Assembly (NCBI GenBank): GCA_017407835.1
Contig: JAFQVV010000041.1
Location: forward strand, 56,607 to 120,606
Length of the DNA stretch: 64,000 nucleotides
Source of the DNA: Clostridia bacterium
GTDB taxonomy: Bacteria > Bacillota > Clostridia > Oscillospirales > CAG-272
Direction: 5' to 3'
Shown: positions 48,342 through 57,964 of the stretch, one piece after another
How positions within the stretch are numbered: the stretch's first letter is position 1
Layout of the letters: each line of letters begins with the position of its first letter
The notes under the pieces: model-generated
Seen by the model: the letters and a program-made list of their open reading frames with translations, nothing else
Database searches by the model: none
Told to the model about the DNA's origin: nothing
Program-made: the position numbers and the translations under genes

Positions 48342-49484
48342 TCAGCCCTGTACCGCAACATATTTGCCGTCTTCAATCTTGGCAAATTTTGCGCCCTTGA
48401 GGGGTTCGCCGTTCTCATCAAAGGAAACCGAGCCGGTCAAACCGTCAACCGTAATCTCATGCATTGCGGCAACGAGTGCCTCATTGTCAATGTCATTGGA
48501 AGTAACGCCGGCTTTTTCCATCGCTGCCTTGATTACATATACACAGTCATAACCGTCGGCGGCAAACTGGTCGGGGGCATCACCGTGACGCTCGGTATAA
48601 GTGGCAACAAACTGCTGAACTTTCTCATCGGGATCGCTTGCAATGAAGGGAGTGAGATAAATCAGACCCTCGGCAAGCTTTGCATCCTCGCCCTGCAGAT
48701 AATTGAGAATACCGTCCATACCGTCGGAGCCAATCAGCGGGAGGGCAAGCGACTTAGCAGAAGCGGCCGTCAGGAATTTAGCCGCCATATCGTTGTAGAA
48801 GGGGAGCAGAACATAGTCCGCATCGGTATCTTGAATCTTGGTCACATGTGCGCTGAAGTCCTCGGTCGTGTTCGAGAAGGGAGCTTCAACCACAACAGTG
48901 CCGCCGAGCTCGGTGAATCTTGCACGGAAAGTCTCGAGAATGCCGGTGCTGTAGCTGTCGTCCTGGTTATATACAACAGCGGCCTTGCGATAACCGAGCG
49001 TATTGTAGGCATACTCTGCCATCGTGGTACCCTGAAGCGGGTCAGTGAAGCAGAGACGGAAGGAATTGGGGTTCTGTGCAGCTTCCTTCTGGGAAGCCGA
49101 AGGTGTAATCTGCAGGATGCCCTCTTCCAGAACCAGGTCATTGATGGCTACCGAGGGGACGGACGTCACACAGCCAACCAGCACATCCATACCCTTATCC
49201 ATCAGATTTTCAAACGCCGTCTTTGCCTTGGATGCATCATTTTCATCATCCATAAACTCAAGTTTAAGCTTAACTCCGTTAATTCCGCCTGCGGCATTGA
49301 TTTCATCTACCGCAATCTGCATCCCGTTTTTTACCGAGTTGCCATAGGTTGCAGCCCCACCGGTCAACGGACCGATACTGCCAATGATAATCTCCTCACT
49401 CGAGCTCCCACAGCCGGCCAACATGGGCAGCACCATCAGCAGCGTCAAACAAACCGAGATCAATTTTGCCAAAACACGTTTCAT
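48342..49484 (-). CDS. livJ: Branched-chain amino-acid binding lipoprotein
   Basis: Substrate-binding protein of the importer, 380 residues. A lipoprotein signal peptide ends in LPMLAGC, so the mature protein is anchored by Cys after cleavage. The periplasmic-binding fold begins IIIGSIGPLTGGAATYG and contains FMDDENDASKAKTAFENLM, both typical of LivJ/LivK proteins. The ATG at 49484 is chosen because GGAGG precedes it; an in-frame TTG five codons earlier overlaps that site. First gene of the liv operon. Confidence 0.95.
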   Translation of the reverse strand: MKRVLAKLISVCLTLLMVLPMLAGCGSSSEEIIIGSIGPLTGGAATYGNSVKNGMQIAVDEINAAGGINGVKLKLEFMDDENDASKAKTAFENLMDKGMDVLVGCVTSVPSVAINDLVLEEGILQITPSASQKEAAQNPNSFRLCFTDPLQGTTMAEYAYNTLGYRKAAVVYNQDDSYSTGILETFRARFTELGGTVVVEAPFSNTTEDFSAHVTKIQDTDADYVLLPFYNDMAAKFLTAASAKSLALPLIGSDGMDGILNYLQGEDAKLAEGLIYLTPFIASDPDEKVQQFVATYTERHGDAPDQFAADGYDCVYVIKAAMEKAGVTSNDIDNEALVAAMHEITVDGLTGSVSFDENGEPLKGAKFAKIEDGKYVAVQG

Positions 49485-49528
49485 CCTTTTGTCCTCCAAT
49501 CAAAAATGTGCAGCATGCACTTAATAAT

Positions 49529-49556
49529 ATTATACGACTTTCACCAAAAAAGTCAA
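49529..49556 (-). promoter_or_regulatory. Sigma-A promoter of the liv operon
   Basis: On the minus strand TTGACT (49551-49556), a 16-base spacer and TATAAT (49529-49534), about 45 bases before livJ. Confidence 0.85.
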
Positions 49557-49666
49557 GTGAAAAATCGTATAAGCAGGAGTATTTATGCATATTTTGTTCA
49601 TATTTTCCCCTGTTAACACAAGAAAATGCCAAATCAATCGTGAAATGCCCCATATTCCCCAAAACA

Positions 49667-49698
49667 GCAAAGAGCCGCTCACATGAGCGGCTCTTTGC
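49667..49698 (-). terminator. Terminator of the zinc-ribbon gene
   Basis: A perfect 15-bp stem, GCAAAGAGCCGCTCA and its complement around CA, followed by TGTTTTG on the minus strand, 20 bases after the stop. Confidence 0.85.
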
Positions 49699-49718
49699 GA
49701 CTGCATCAACACAGACGA

Positions 49719-49994
49719 TTACTCGCCTTTGCGTGCTGCGTAGCACTCGCTGCAGTAGACAGGGCGATCTTCGGAGGGCTGGAAAGGAACACGAGCTTCC
49801 TTACCGCAAGCTGCGCATACGGTAGTGAACATCTCTCTGTTTGCCTTGCCTGCGTTCTTTCTCTGGTCGCGGCATGCCTTGCATCTCTGGGGCTCGTTCT
49901 GGAAGCCCTTCTCGGCGTAGAATTCCTGCTCACCTGCAGTAAATACGAATTCCTGGCCGCATTCCTTGCATACAAGGGTCTTGTCTTGGTACAT
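49719..49994 (-). CDS. Zinc-ribbon protein with two Cys4 motifs
   Basis: A 91-residue protein with two Cys-pair sets. The first reads VCKECGQEFVFTAGEQEFYAEKGF...RCKAC and the second VCAACGKEARVPFQPSEDRPVYCSECY. Each can bind one zinc. Proteins with this pair of ribbons are common in Clostridia; their role is unknown, possibly nucleic-acid binding. The ATG at 49994 has a GAGG upstream. A longer reading would run into a tRNA-like sequence and is rejected. Confidence 0.8.
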   Translation of the reverse strand: MYQDKTLVCKECGQEFVFTAGEQEFYAEKGFQNEPQRCKACRDQRKNAGKANREMFTTVCAACGKEARVPFQPSEDRPVYCSECYAARKGE

Positions 49995-50030
49995 AGCTTT
50001 TTTACCTCGCTTAAAAATATTGGTGATTAT

Positions 50031-50096
50031 TGCCCATAGACGGATTTCAACCGACACCTTTGAGAAAACAACGCTCTTCGATTAAGCTACCCGGGC
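50031..50096 (-). other. Degenerate tRNA-like sequence
   Basis: Read on the minus strand, this 66-base stretch follows the tRNA plan: GCCCGGG start, TA, D stem GCTT/GAGC with an AATCGAA loop, a T stem (G)TCGG/CCG(TC) with the loop TTGAAAT, and GGGC plus A at the end. About six bases are missing from the anticodon arm, the D loop lacks the GG pair and the T loop has G in place of the invariant C. The acceptor stem keeps four standard pairs. It begins four bases beyond the sigma-factor stop. It is probably a decayed tRNA gene or a tRNA-shaped leader, not a working tRNA. Confidence 0.5.
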
Positions 50097-50099
50097 ATA

Positions 50100-50720
50100 T
50101 CAAACAAAATCAAGTAAAGTCTTCAGCTTTCGGCGAATCCGATAAATGGCATTATTGACCGATTTTTCCTCATGCGAAGTAAGGGACGCAATTTCACGCG
50201 CTGTATACCCCGATAAGTAAAGCTTGAACACACGCTGCTCATACGATGACAGATGGCGATCAATAACCGCATTGAATGCGCCCATCGACTCCGCATCAAT
50301 CAAGTATGCAGCAGGATCTCCCCCTGCCGGTTCGGATGCCGCTGTCTGTTCGGGCGAAAAAGCAGCATGCACCGTTTCCTCATCAACCTGTGCTTCATTT
50401 TTGAGATAACGCTCAAGCGCACGCACGCGATCCACCATCCGATTGGTGATGCAAATTTTGGCGTACAAGCCGAACTCCACTTCATCCTGATCAAGCCGGT
50501 ATGCCATTGCCGCCCGATAGAGCGCCAGTGCCGCTTCCTGCCGAAAGTCCTCCGCATCCGCCTCGGACGCATATCGGGGAAGGAACTGTTTGCTCAAACC
50601 AAGCACCAAGGGAAGATATTGATCGTACAGACAGGAAAACGCCCCCTCCTCGCCTCGCCGAACAGCCAAAAGCAACTGATGCAGCGCATGGCGGGAAAGA
50701 GGTTCCCTCATCCGACTCAT
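50100..50720 (-). CDS. SigH-like RNA polymerase sigma factor
   Basis: Sigma-70 family factor of about 206 residues. Region 2 reads EADAEDFRQEAALALYRAAMAYR and EFGLYAKICITNRMVDRVR, and region 4 reads YEQRVFKLYLSGYTAREIASLTSHEEKSVNNAIYRIRRKLKTLL, close to SigH-type sporulation/stationary-phase factors. The start is uncertain: ATG 50720 or 50711, neither with a good ribosome-binding site. The promoter at 50787 places the transcript start near 50780, which excludes nothing in between. A palindrome lies in the leader. It need not be the main SigH of the organism. Confidence 0.8.
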   Translation of the reverse strand: MSRMREPLSRHALHQLLLAVRRGEEGAFSCLYDQYLPLVLGLSKQFLPRYASEADAEDFRQEAALALYRAAMAYRLDQDEVEFGLYAKICITNRMVDRVRALERYLKNEAQVDEETVHAAFSPEQTAASEPAGGDPAAYLIDAESMGAFNAVIDRHLSSYEQRVFKLYLSGYTAREIASLTSHEEKSVNNAIYRIRRKLKTLLDFV

Positions 50721-50728
50721 TGAACCGA

Positions 50729-50745
50729 GTACCGCAAAGCGGTAC
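50729..50745 (-). promoter_or_regulatory. Palindrome in the leader of the SigH-like gene
   Basis: GTACCGCAAAGCGGTAC has perfect 7-base arms around AAA. It lies between the promoter and the start codon, so it may be an operator or an RNA hairpin next to the start. Confidence 0.5.
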
Positions 50746-50786
50746 CGTGTTCTGCAAGGATCGCACAATTGGACTTTACCATAATC

Positions 50787-50814
50787 ATTATAACATAAAT
50801 CCTAAATTTGTCAA
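50787..50814 (-). promoter_or_regulatory. Sigma-A promoter of the SigH-like gene
   Basis: On the minus strand TTGACA (50809-50814), a 16-base spacer and TATAAT (50787-50792). Confidence 0.88.
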
Positions 50815-50993
50815 TAGATTTTTTAAAGTTTTTTCACAGCTTTCACAGATTCTGAAAATTTATTGTGAATATTGTCAAAAAACGCACCTGTCATTTTGGG
50901 CAAAAAAACATCTTTTTTCGCATTTTATTCGTTCATTTTACCGATTTTCATCCCGTTTATTTGGCTATTTTCCCAATCCCATTTGTGCAAAAA

Positions 50994-51566
50994 TCAGTCA
51001 AAAAGGAACTTTGCCTCACCGGTAAGCAAAGCCAGCATGCCTCGGTACACCACATCGGGACGCCCCGAGAAGGTTTCTTTCATTCTCTTTGCCATTTCCT
51101 CGGTATCGGCCAGCATCGTCAGGGAAAACAGCTCCTTCTGCCGCTCGGTCATCAAGCATCGAACAGCATAGCGTCCATCCTCTTCCCGCACAACCTCAGA
51201 TCGGCATTTAATTCCGCGGCGATTAAAATCAATCATACGCCATGCGTTGGCTAAGCTGTCATCGAGCACCGAGGGCAGCAAATCCCCGGACAACTCCTGT
51301 GCCACCGTTCGTCCGCGATCCGAAACGCAATACAGTTCCACACCGTTCTGTTCGCCGCGCAGAATCAGTCCGTCATCCAGCATCTCGGCAAAGCACTCGG
51401 AAAAATCAAGATACGCCACAAACTCATTCTGCATAATCATATCATTGATGGTCGGATAGTCCAGAGGATATCCGATGGCATTCATGAGATAGAGTACATA
51501 TACTTTAACACTTTTCTTATCGCTGAATATTGTCACGCAATCTGCCGCCTTTCTGCTCATGATCAC
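50994..51566 (-). CDS. DUF4364-family protein
   Basis: A 190-residue protein of the DUF4364 family, found mostly in Clostridia. The N-terminal part (VLYLMNAIGYPLDYPTINDMIMQNEFVAYLDFSECFAEMLDDGLI) looks like a winged-helix fold, and SDRGRTVAQEL fits its wing, so a regulatory role is likely but unproven. GTG at 51566 or ATG at 51560 may be the start; no strong ribosome-binding site precedes either. It has its own promoter, divergent from hom. Confidence 0.82.
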   Translation of the reverse strand: MIMSRKAADCVTIFSDKKSVKVYVLYLMNAIGYPLDYPTINDMIMQNEFVAYLDFSECFAEMLDDGLILRGEQNGVELYCVSDRGRTVAQELSGDLLPSVLDDSLANAWRMIDFNRRGIKCRSEVVREEDGRYAVRCLMTERQKELFSLTMLADTEEMAKRMKETFSGRPDVVYRGMLALLTGEAKFLFD

Positions 51567-51580
51567 TGGGATATAAAATT

Positions 51581-51609
51581 ATTCTATCATAGTTTTTTAT
51601 CTTTTACAA
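51581..51609 (-). promoter_or_regulatory. Sigma-A promoter of the DUF4364 gene
   Basis: On the minus strand TTGTAA (51604-51609), a 17-base spacer and TAGAAT (51581-51586). The transcript would begin only about 10 bases before the start codon. Confidence 0.65.
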
Positions 51610-51628
51610 GCATTTTTACATTTTTTGT

Positions 51629-51657
51629 TTGCATTGTGCGCCATTTTGTGGTATGAT
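51629..51657 (+). promoter_or_regulatory. Sigma-A promoter of hom
   Basis: TTGCAT (51629-51634), a 17-base spacer and TATGAT (51652-51657), about 105 bases before hom. The 100-base leader shows no recognised riboswitch. Confidence 0.75.
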
Positions 51658-51762
51658 ATATATATCTGCAATCCGTTCTCGTACTCGCTAATCGGTGCGG
51701 ATGATTTTCTACATTATTATGTATGGAATGACAGCCCGTCATTTCCATGAAAGGATTTTCCC

Positions 51763-52992
51763 ATGATTTCTGTTGCTCTTCTCGGCTTCGGCGTTATCGG
51801 CAGCGGTACTGCCGAGGTTCTGACACAAAACAAATCGCTTATCGCGGCACGTCTCGGCGACACGATCGAAATCAAGTACATTCTCGATCTGCGCGATTTC
51901 CCCGATTCTCCTTTTGCCAATCTGGTGGTGCATGATATTGCCCCCATTCTCGCGGATGATGAGGTCAGCGTTGTGGTTGAAATGATGGGCGGACTGCATC
52001 CCGCTTACGATTTCTCCCGCGCAGCCCTTGAGGCAGGCAAACACGTTGTCACCTCCAATAAGGCTGTGGTGGCAGCGTTCGGTGAAGAACTGTTGGCACT
52101 GGCAGAAGAGCGCGGTCTTCGCTACCTCTTCGAAGCAAGTGTCGGCGGCGGTATTCCGATCATCCGCCCGCTCTGCACCGACCTTGCCCCCTGCGATATC
52201 ACCGGTATTGAGGGGATTCTCAACGGTACAACCAACTACATTCTCACCCGCATGGCAGAATCAGGCGCAAGCTTCGCGGATGCGCTGGCAGAAGCGCAGG
52301 CACTCGGCTATGCCGAGCGCGATCCTTCGGCCGATGTGGACGGCTGGGACACCGCACGCAAGATCTGCATTCTCTCGGCACTGGCAACCGGAAAAATTCC
52401 CACACTTGAACAAATCTATGTAGAGGGCATCACCCGTGTTACCACCGCCGATATTGCACACGCCAAGCAGGCAGGCTACGCCATCCGCCTAATCGGCACG
52501 GCAGAGCTTGTCGGCGATCAGCCTCGCGTCATGGTCTGCCCCCGTTGGGTTCACGCTTCCTCTCCGTTGGCGACCATCAACGATGTGTTCAACGGTATTC
52601 TTGTCCGCAGCGACTTCCTTGGAGATGTCATGTTCTACGGCCGCGGCGCAGGTTCACTGCCGACCGCATCGGCTGTTGTTGCCGACATCCTCGACATTGC
52701 GGGCGGATCGCCCTGCAAACCGCCGCGCTGGACTGCAGCTGCGGACGGCGAGCTGGCTTCTCACGACAGTTATGTCTGCCGCCGCTATCTCTGCTTCTCT
52801 GCCGCGCAGGGCTGGCGTGATGCGGTCTGCGCAGCACTCGGCGAGGTGGAATATCTCGACACCGAAGGCTGTGAAGTTGCCCTTCTCACCGCACCGATGC
52901 GCGAGGATGAGGCGAAGGCAGCCATTGACACGCTGGCAGCAGCGGGAATTACCCTGCTCTCCTCCATGCGGCTGATCAAGAGCACCAACTAA
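51763..52992 (+). CDS. hom: Homoserine dehydrogenase
   Basis: NAD(P)-dependent reduction of aspartate semialdehyde to homoserine, the branch to threonine and methionine. The protein has 409 residues. The nucleotide-binding GFGVIGSGTAEVL is at the N-terminus, VVTSNKAVVA follows, and the catalytic region EASVGGGIPIIRPL, GILNGTTNYILT and DGWDTARKICILSAL is complete. The last 70 residues form an ACT-like end. It starts after AAAGGA. A terminator-like hairpin separates it from a second, free-standing ACT protein. Confidence 0.96.
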   Translation: MISVALLGFGVIGSGTAEVLTQNKSLIAARLGDTIEIKYILDLRDFPDSPFANLVVHDIAPILADDEVSVVVEMMGGLHPAYDFSRAALEAGKHVVTSNKAVVAAFGEELLALAEERGLRYLFEASVGGGIPIIRPLCTDLAPCDITGIEGILNGTTNYILTRMAESGASFADALAEAQALGYAERDPSADVDGWDTARKICILSALATGKIPTLEQIYVEGITRVTTADIAHAKQAGYAIRLIGTAELVGDQPRVMVCPRWVHASSPLATINDVFNGILVRSDFLGDVMFYGRGAGSLPTASAVVADILDIAGGSPCKPPRWTAAADGELASHDSYVCRRYLCFSAAQGWRDAVCAALGEVEYLDTEGCEVALLTAPMREDEAKAAIDTLAAAGITLLSSMRLIKSTN

Positions 52993-53018
52993 AACCGATT
53001 TGCATAACCTAATATTGC

Positions 53019-53048
53019 GCGGGGTGGGATAACCGCCCCGCACTTTTT
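53019..53048 (+). terminator. Terminator/attenuator between hom and the ACT gene
   Basis: GCGGGGTGG and CCGCCCCGC pair (one G-U) around GATAA, followed by ACTTTTTTA. The T run touches the AAGGAG site of the next gene, so this hairpin probably limits read-through from hom. Confidence 0.75.
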
Positions 53049-53063
53049 TAAGGAGTGAAGCGA

Positions 53064-53504
53064 ATGGCAAGCCAAATCTCCGGGCACGGTCTGCGTGCAT
53101 TGACGCGTCGGGACGGCGTTATCCTGCTTCGCTTCTCAAGCAGAAGCAAGACATTGCCGGCCCTGATCGAAGAAGTCTTTTCGCCCCGTCTCCTCTTCAC
53201 CCTTTCACCATCCGGCGATGTCGCACTCGTCCTGCCCGATGATGCATGGAAGGAACATCCCACTTCTCTGCCCGCAGAAACGGAATTTCACGTACTCCGT
53301 GCACTTTGCATTATCGATGCAATCGGTGACGGTATGAGCGGGGCAACAAGCACAGCGTGCCGTATATATGCGGCTCTCGCCGGTACCGGTATTGTCATCC
53401 ACGCACTGTCGATGAGCGATATCGGTATGCGCCTTGTTCTCGAAGAAGCGCAAGCCGACCGCGCGATGGACATCATTTGCCGCGCAGTCCCGATATTGAA
53501 GTAA
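53064..53504 (+). CDS. Stand-alone ACT-domain protein, aspartokinase-regulatory-like
   Basis: A 146-residue protein without a catalytic domain. Its second half (GDGMSGATSTACRIYAALAGTGIVIHALSMSDIGMRLVLEEAQADRAMDIICRAV) follows the pattern of the regulatory ACT domains of aspartokinase; the first half is probably a diverged ACT repeat. ACT domains bind amino acids. With hom just upstream, it may sense threonine, lysine or methionine, but no partner is evident. The ATG at 53064 follows AAGGAG. Its 3' end overlaps the end of the convergent symporter gene by 32 bases. Confidence 0.75.
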   Translation: MASQISGHGLRALTRRDGVILLRFSSRSKTLPALIEEVFSPRLLFTLSPSGDVALVLPDDAWKEHPTSLPAETEFHVLRALCIIDAIGDGMSGATSTACRIYAALAGTGIVIHALSMSDIGMRLVLEEAQADRAMDIICRAVPILK

Positions 53505-54873
53505 CTTTTCCTCCGTCTCCCGCACGGTTGTGCGGGCGGCGGAGAAGTTTTTTTCGCTGATGTGCCAAAAATGCCTCTGTTTCCTCCCGCACCTCGGGCA
53601 TCATGATGCAAAGGACAGGCAGATTAAGCAACGTCATGCATCCCATGGCAAAATCGGCAAGATCCCACACCACGTCGGGTGCCGCGACCGAGCCAAAGAG
53701 AATCGAGGCGGCATAGATGCCAAGGAAAAGATACACCTGCCACCGCTGACCGCCAAACCACTTCACACACCCAAGACCATAATGCGCCCAGCACAAAATG
53801 GTGGCATACGCGAACACCGCAATGGCCGCACACAAAAACCACGCGGCCCCCTCCCCCAGCGCGGCGCGATAAGCCGACAGTGTCAGCAGCATCCCGTCGC
53901 TCTGCGCCAGATCTGCCCCCGATGCCAGAATAACCAGTGCTGTGACCGTGCAGAGTAGAATGGTGTCCACAAAGACCTCGACAATCCCCCACACGCCCTG
54001 CTCGGCAGGCAGCTTGACATTCGCCGATGCATGGGCGATGGGGGCTGTTCCACAGCCCGCTTCGTTGGAGAGCAGACCGCGCATCGCGCCATATCGCACG
54101 CTGCGTGAGAGCAGAAATCCCCCCACGCCGCCCACGCCGCTCTCAAGTGTAAAGGCAGAGCGAAAAATTTCGGCAATCGCCGCGGGAAGCTTTTCCCGAA
54201 AACAGAAGAGCGCCCCCACCGACAGCAAAAGAAATCCAACCGACATCAGCGGGACAAGACGCTCTGTCAGCGCGGCAATTCCTCTGATTCCACGGCGAAG
54301 GGCAAGCAACACCAAAACAGAAACCGCAGCACCGACGCCCAGCGCAGGAATCCCCGCCATCTCGGTCAGCGCAGAGGAAGCCGCACGAATCTGCACCACG
54401 CTTCCCATTGTCACGGCGTTGAGCAGGCACAGCAATGCAAATATACTGCCAATCACTCTCCCCCAACGCCCAAAGCAAACGGATATGTAGTACATCGCCC
54501 CACCCAGAGGCTGCCCGTCCGCACCCGTACGCCGATGGCGAAGCGCAAGGGTAATCTCGGCGTATTTGAGCACCATGGCCAAAAGTGCGCTGATCCACAT
54601 CCAGAACACCGCCCCCGCCCCCCCCAGCGATATCGCCCCCGCGACACCGACAATATTGCCCACACCAAGCGTACCCGCCAATGCAACCGTCATTGCGGCA
54701 CGGGGGGAAACCCCACTCTCCCCTGCAGGGCAAGTCAGCACTTCACCGATTACGCGCGGATACAGAAGCCGGTGACTGCGCAAAAAAACGCCATACCATA
54801 TCCCGGCCCCCATCAAACAGACCGGTAGTGCGGGAAGAATAACGGTTTGATTGAGCCATGCCAAAAGTTCCAA
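53473..54873 (-). CDS. AGCS-family sodium:alanine/glycine symporter
   Basis: Amino-acid symporter of 466 residues with about eleven helices. GTLGVGNIVGVAGAISLGGAGAVFWMW and YAEITLALRHR are hallmarks of the alanine or glycine:cation symporter (AGCS) family, as is SNEAGCGTAPIAHASA. Its last codons lie under the end of the ACT gene on the other strand. It stands alone on the minus strand. Confidence 0.95.
   Translation of the reverse strand: MELLAWLNQTVILPALPVCLMGAGIWYGVFLRSHRLLYPRVIGEVLTCPAGESGVSPRAAMTVALAGTLGVGNIVGVAGAISLGGAGAVFWMWISALLAMVLKYAEITLALRHRRTGADGQPLGGAMYYISVCFGRWGRVIGSIFALLCLLNAVTMGSVVQIRAASSALTEMAGIPALGVGAAVSVLVLLALRRGIRGIAALTERLVPLMSVGFLLLSVGALFCFREKLPAAIAEIFRSAFTLESGVGGVGGFLLSRSVRYGAMRGLLSNEAGCGTAPIAHASANVKLPAEQGVWGIVEVFVDTILLCTVTALVILASGADLAQSDGMLLTLSAYRAALGEGAAWFLCAAIAVFAYATILCWAHYGLGCVKWFGGQRWQVYLFLGIYAASILFGSVAAPDVVWDLADFAMGCMTLLNLPVLCIMMPEVREETEAFLAHQRKKLLRRPHNRAGDGGKVTSISGLRGK
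53511..53554 (+). terminator. Terminator of the ACT gene inside the symporter coding region
   Basis: CTCCG...CCCGCAC pairs with GTGCGGG...CGGAG around GGTT and is followed by seven T at 53548-53554 or so. It lies seven bases after the ACT stop, within the coding sequence of the convergent symporter gene. Confidence 0.75.
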
Positions 54874-55013
54874 ATTTTCACCCCCTTACCGTAAATTTAT
54901 GCAAACGGGAGGGGAAAAATACTTTTCCGACAGGTTTAGCAAACAATCTCTGGCAGTGTGATTTTCCGCCGCAGTATAATTGTTAACTTAATGTGAATAT
55001 TAGGAAAAAGGTC

Positions 55014-55041
55014 TTGATTTTTCATTTTTTTGTAGTACAAT
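55014..55041 (+). promoter_or_regulatory. Sigma-A promoter of groES-groEL
   Basis: TTGATT (55014-55019), a 16-base spacer and TACAAT (55036-55041), followed within 13 bases by the CIRCE operator. Confidence 0.85.
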
Positions 55042-55053
55042 ATGCAATGTGGA

Positions 55054-55080
55054 TTAGCACTCAGAAGATTCGAGTGCTAA
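55054..55080 (+). promoter_or_regulatory. CIRCE operator (HrcA-binding site)
   Basis: A perfect match: TTAGCACTC, nine bases, GAGTGCTAA. It lies at the transcription start of groES-groEL, so the operon is under HrcA repression. hrcA itself is not in the window. Confidence 0.98.
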
Positions 55081-55145
55081 ATCTCGCTCAACCAAATCTA
55101 CACACGGGCACTTGCCCCATGCGCTTATTAAAGGAGGAAATTTCC

Positions 55146-55430
55146 ATGGCAATCAAACCCTTAGCAGACCGCGTTCTCGTGAAGGCTGTCGAAGCGGAAG
55201 AAAAGACCAAGACCGGCATCATCCTGACCGCCGCTTCTCAGGAGAAACCCCAGATCGCCGAAGTTGTCGCAGTCGGCCCCGGCGGCATGGTTGACGGCAA
55301 GGAAGTCACCATGATCGTCAAGGTTGGTGACCGCGTCATCACCTCGAAGTATTCGGGCACCGATGTCAAGTATGACGGCACCGAGTACAGCATCGTTCGT
55401 CAGAGCGACATTCTCGCTATCGTTGACTAA
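55146..55430 (+). CDS. groES: Co-chaperonin GroES
   Basis: Heptameric lid of the GroEL chaperonin, 94 residues. It begins MAIKPLADRVLVK and has the mobile loop KTKTGIILTAASQEKPQ and the C-terminal YSGTDVKYDGTEYSIVRQSDILAIV. The ATG at 55146 follows AAAGGAGG; upstream in-frame sequence includes the CIRCE operator and is not coding. groEL follows after 32 bases. Confidence 0.98.
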   Translation: MAIKPLADRVLVKAVEAEEKTKTGIILTAASQEKPQIAEVVAVGPGGMVDGKEVTMIVKVGDRVITSKYSGTDVKYDGTEYSIVRQSDILAIVD

Positions 55431-55450
55431 ACGAATTTATTGATATTTAG

Positions 55451-57091
<1,641 letters not shown>

Positions 57092-57174
57092 TCCAAACCA
57101 AAGCAACAACAAAAAGGCTGTCACGCCAAGGGGTGGTGTCCTTAGCGAAGAAATTAAAATAACCGAATAGGAAA

Positions 57175-57218
57175 AATGACTGCACAATTAGACGTTGTGC
57201 AGTCATTATCTTTTTTTA
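57175..57218 (+). terminator. Terminator of groESL
   Basis: AATGACTGCACAA and TTGTGCAGTCATT pair around seven bases, followed by ATCTTTTTTT. It also marks the boundary between the GC-rich backbone and the AT-rich region. Confidence 0.92.
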
Positions 57219-57230
57219 TGCATAAATAAA

Positions 57231-57830
57231 TCAATCGACGCGCCTAATGATGTCCACAATTCCTTCTACTAAGATTTCCTCTTCTATCGGATTAAATCCA
57301 TCAGCACCTGTCCAATAGTTAAATGCATTTTCGCGAATAATCTCACATGGCAATACTTCTGCTGGCAGATACTTTTGATCCGCACAGTGTGTAACACCTG
57401 TAACGGACACCTCATAAATTTGGCACTCACCAGTTATTTCCTTTTTCCAAAAATTTAAAGATTCTTCTCTACATACCCAGAGGCAACTCTTTCTGCTCGG
57501 AAGCGTTGGAAAATAATTTGCACGAATTTCTTCAAATATATTTTCACGAATATATATGGCGAGTTCTCTTGTGACACTCTGCATATTTTCAACTATAAAT
57601 TTGGCGTTTTCTGCATTGCTATACAATTCTTGCTTCAGAATAATATCGAGAGCCTGTGTCATAGGATATACGGTATCACCAATTTTTAGCCGTGGATAAT
57701 AATTATTGTAATATTTATTGAAAACATTTTCCTTACGCGTTGTAAAATTGATTTTATTTCCAACATTCCACAGGTGTGAAAACTCGTTTTTTCTATGTAT
57801 ATGATAGTATGTTTGTTTTTTTACATTCAT
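57231..57830 (-). CDS. DUF2441-like protein
   Basis: A 199-residue protein that resembles DUF2441 in plan: an N-terminal YYHIHRKNEF...VGNKI, a central EEIRANYFPTLPSRKSCLWV and a downstream NFWKKE, with the PSRK motif most telling. The function of the family is unknown; the YHI start and the SR motif recall folds of ADP-ribosyltransferase type, but that is only a suggestion. Codons are AT-rich, unlike genes before 57.2 kb. A modest AAGGTAA site precedes the ATG. It points back toward groEL. Confidence 0.6.
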   Translation of the reverse strand: MNVKKQTYYHIHRKNEFSHLWNVGNKINFTTRKENVFNKYYNNYYPRLKIGDTVYPMTQALDIILKQELYSNAENAKFIVENMQSVTRELAIYIRENIFEEIRANYFPTLPSRKSCLWVCREESLNFWKKEITGECQIYEVSVTGVTHCADQKYLPAEVLPCEIIRENAFNYWTGADGFNPIEEEILVEGIVDIIRRVD

Positions 57831-57964
57831 AGATTTATTACCTTTCTTACGTTATATTTCGGTGTGTAATGAGATGAAAAGTTGATTTCAGATCAACCTA
57901 ACCTGGGAGTCTTCAAAATAAAAAAGGCATACTTCCATATAATTATGTGATGATTAACTTCTGT

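Noticed and set aside
51658..51762. Possible riboswitch in the hom leader
   Set aside because: The 100-base leader shows no long stem or terminator and no match to known threonine or lysine leader patterns.
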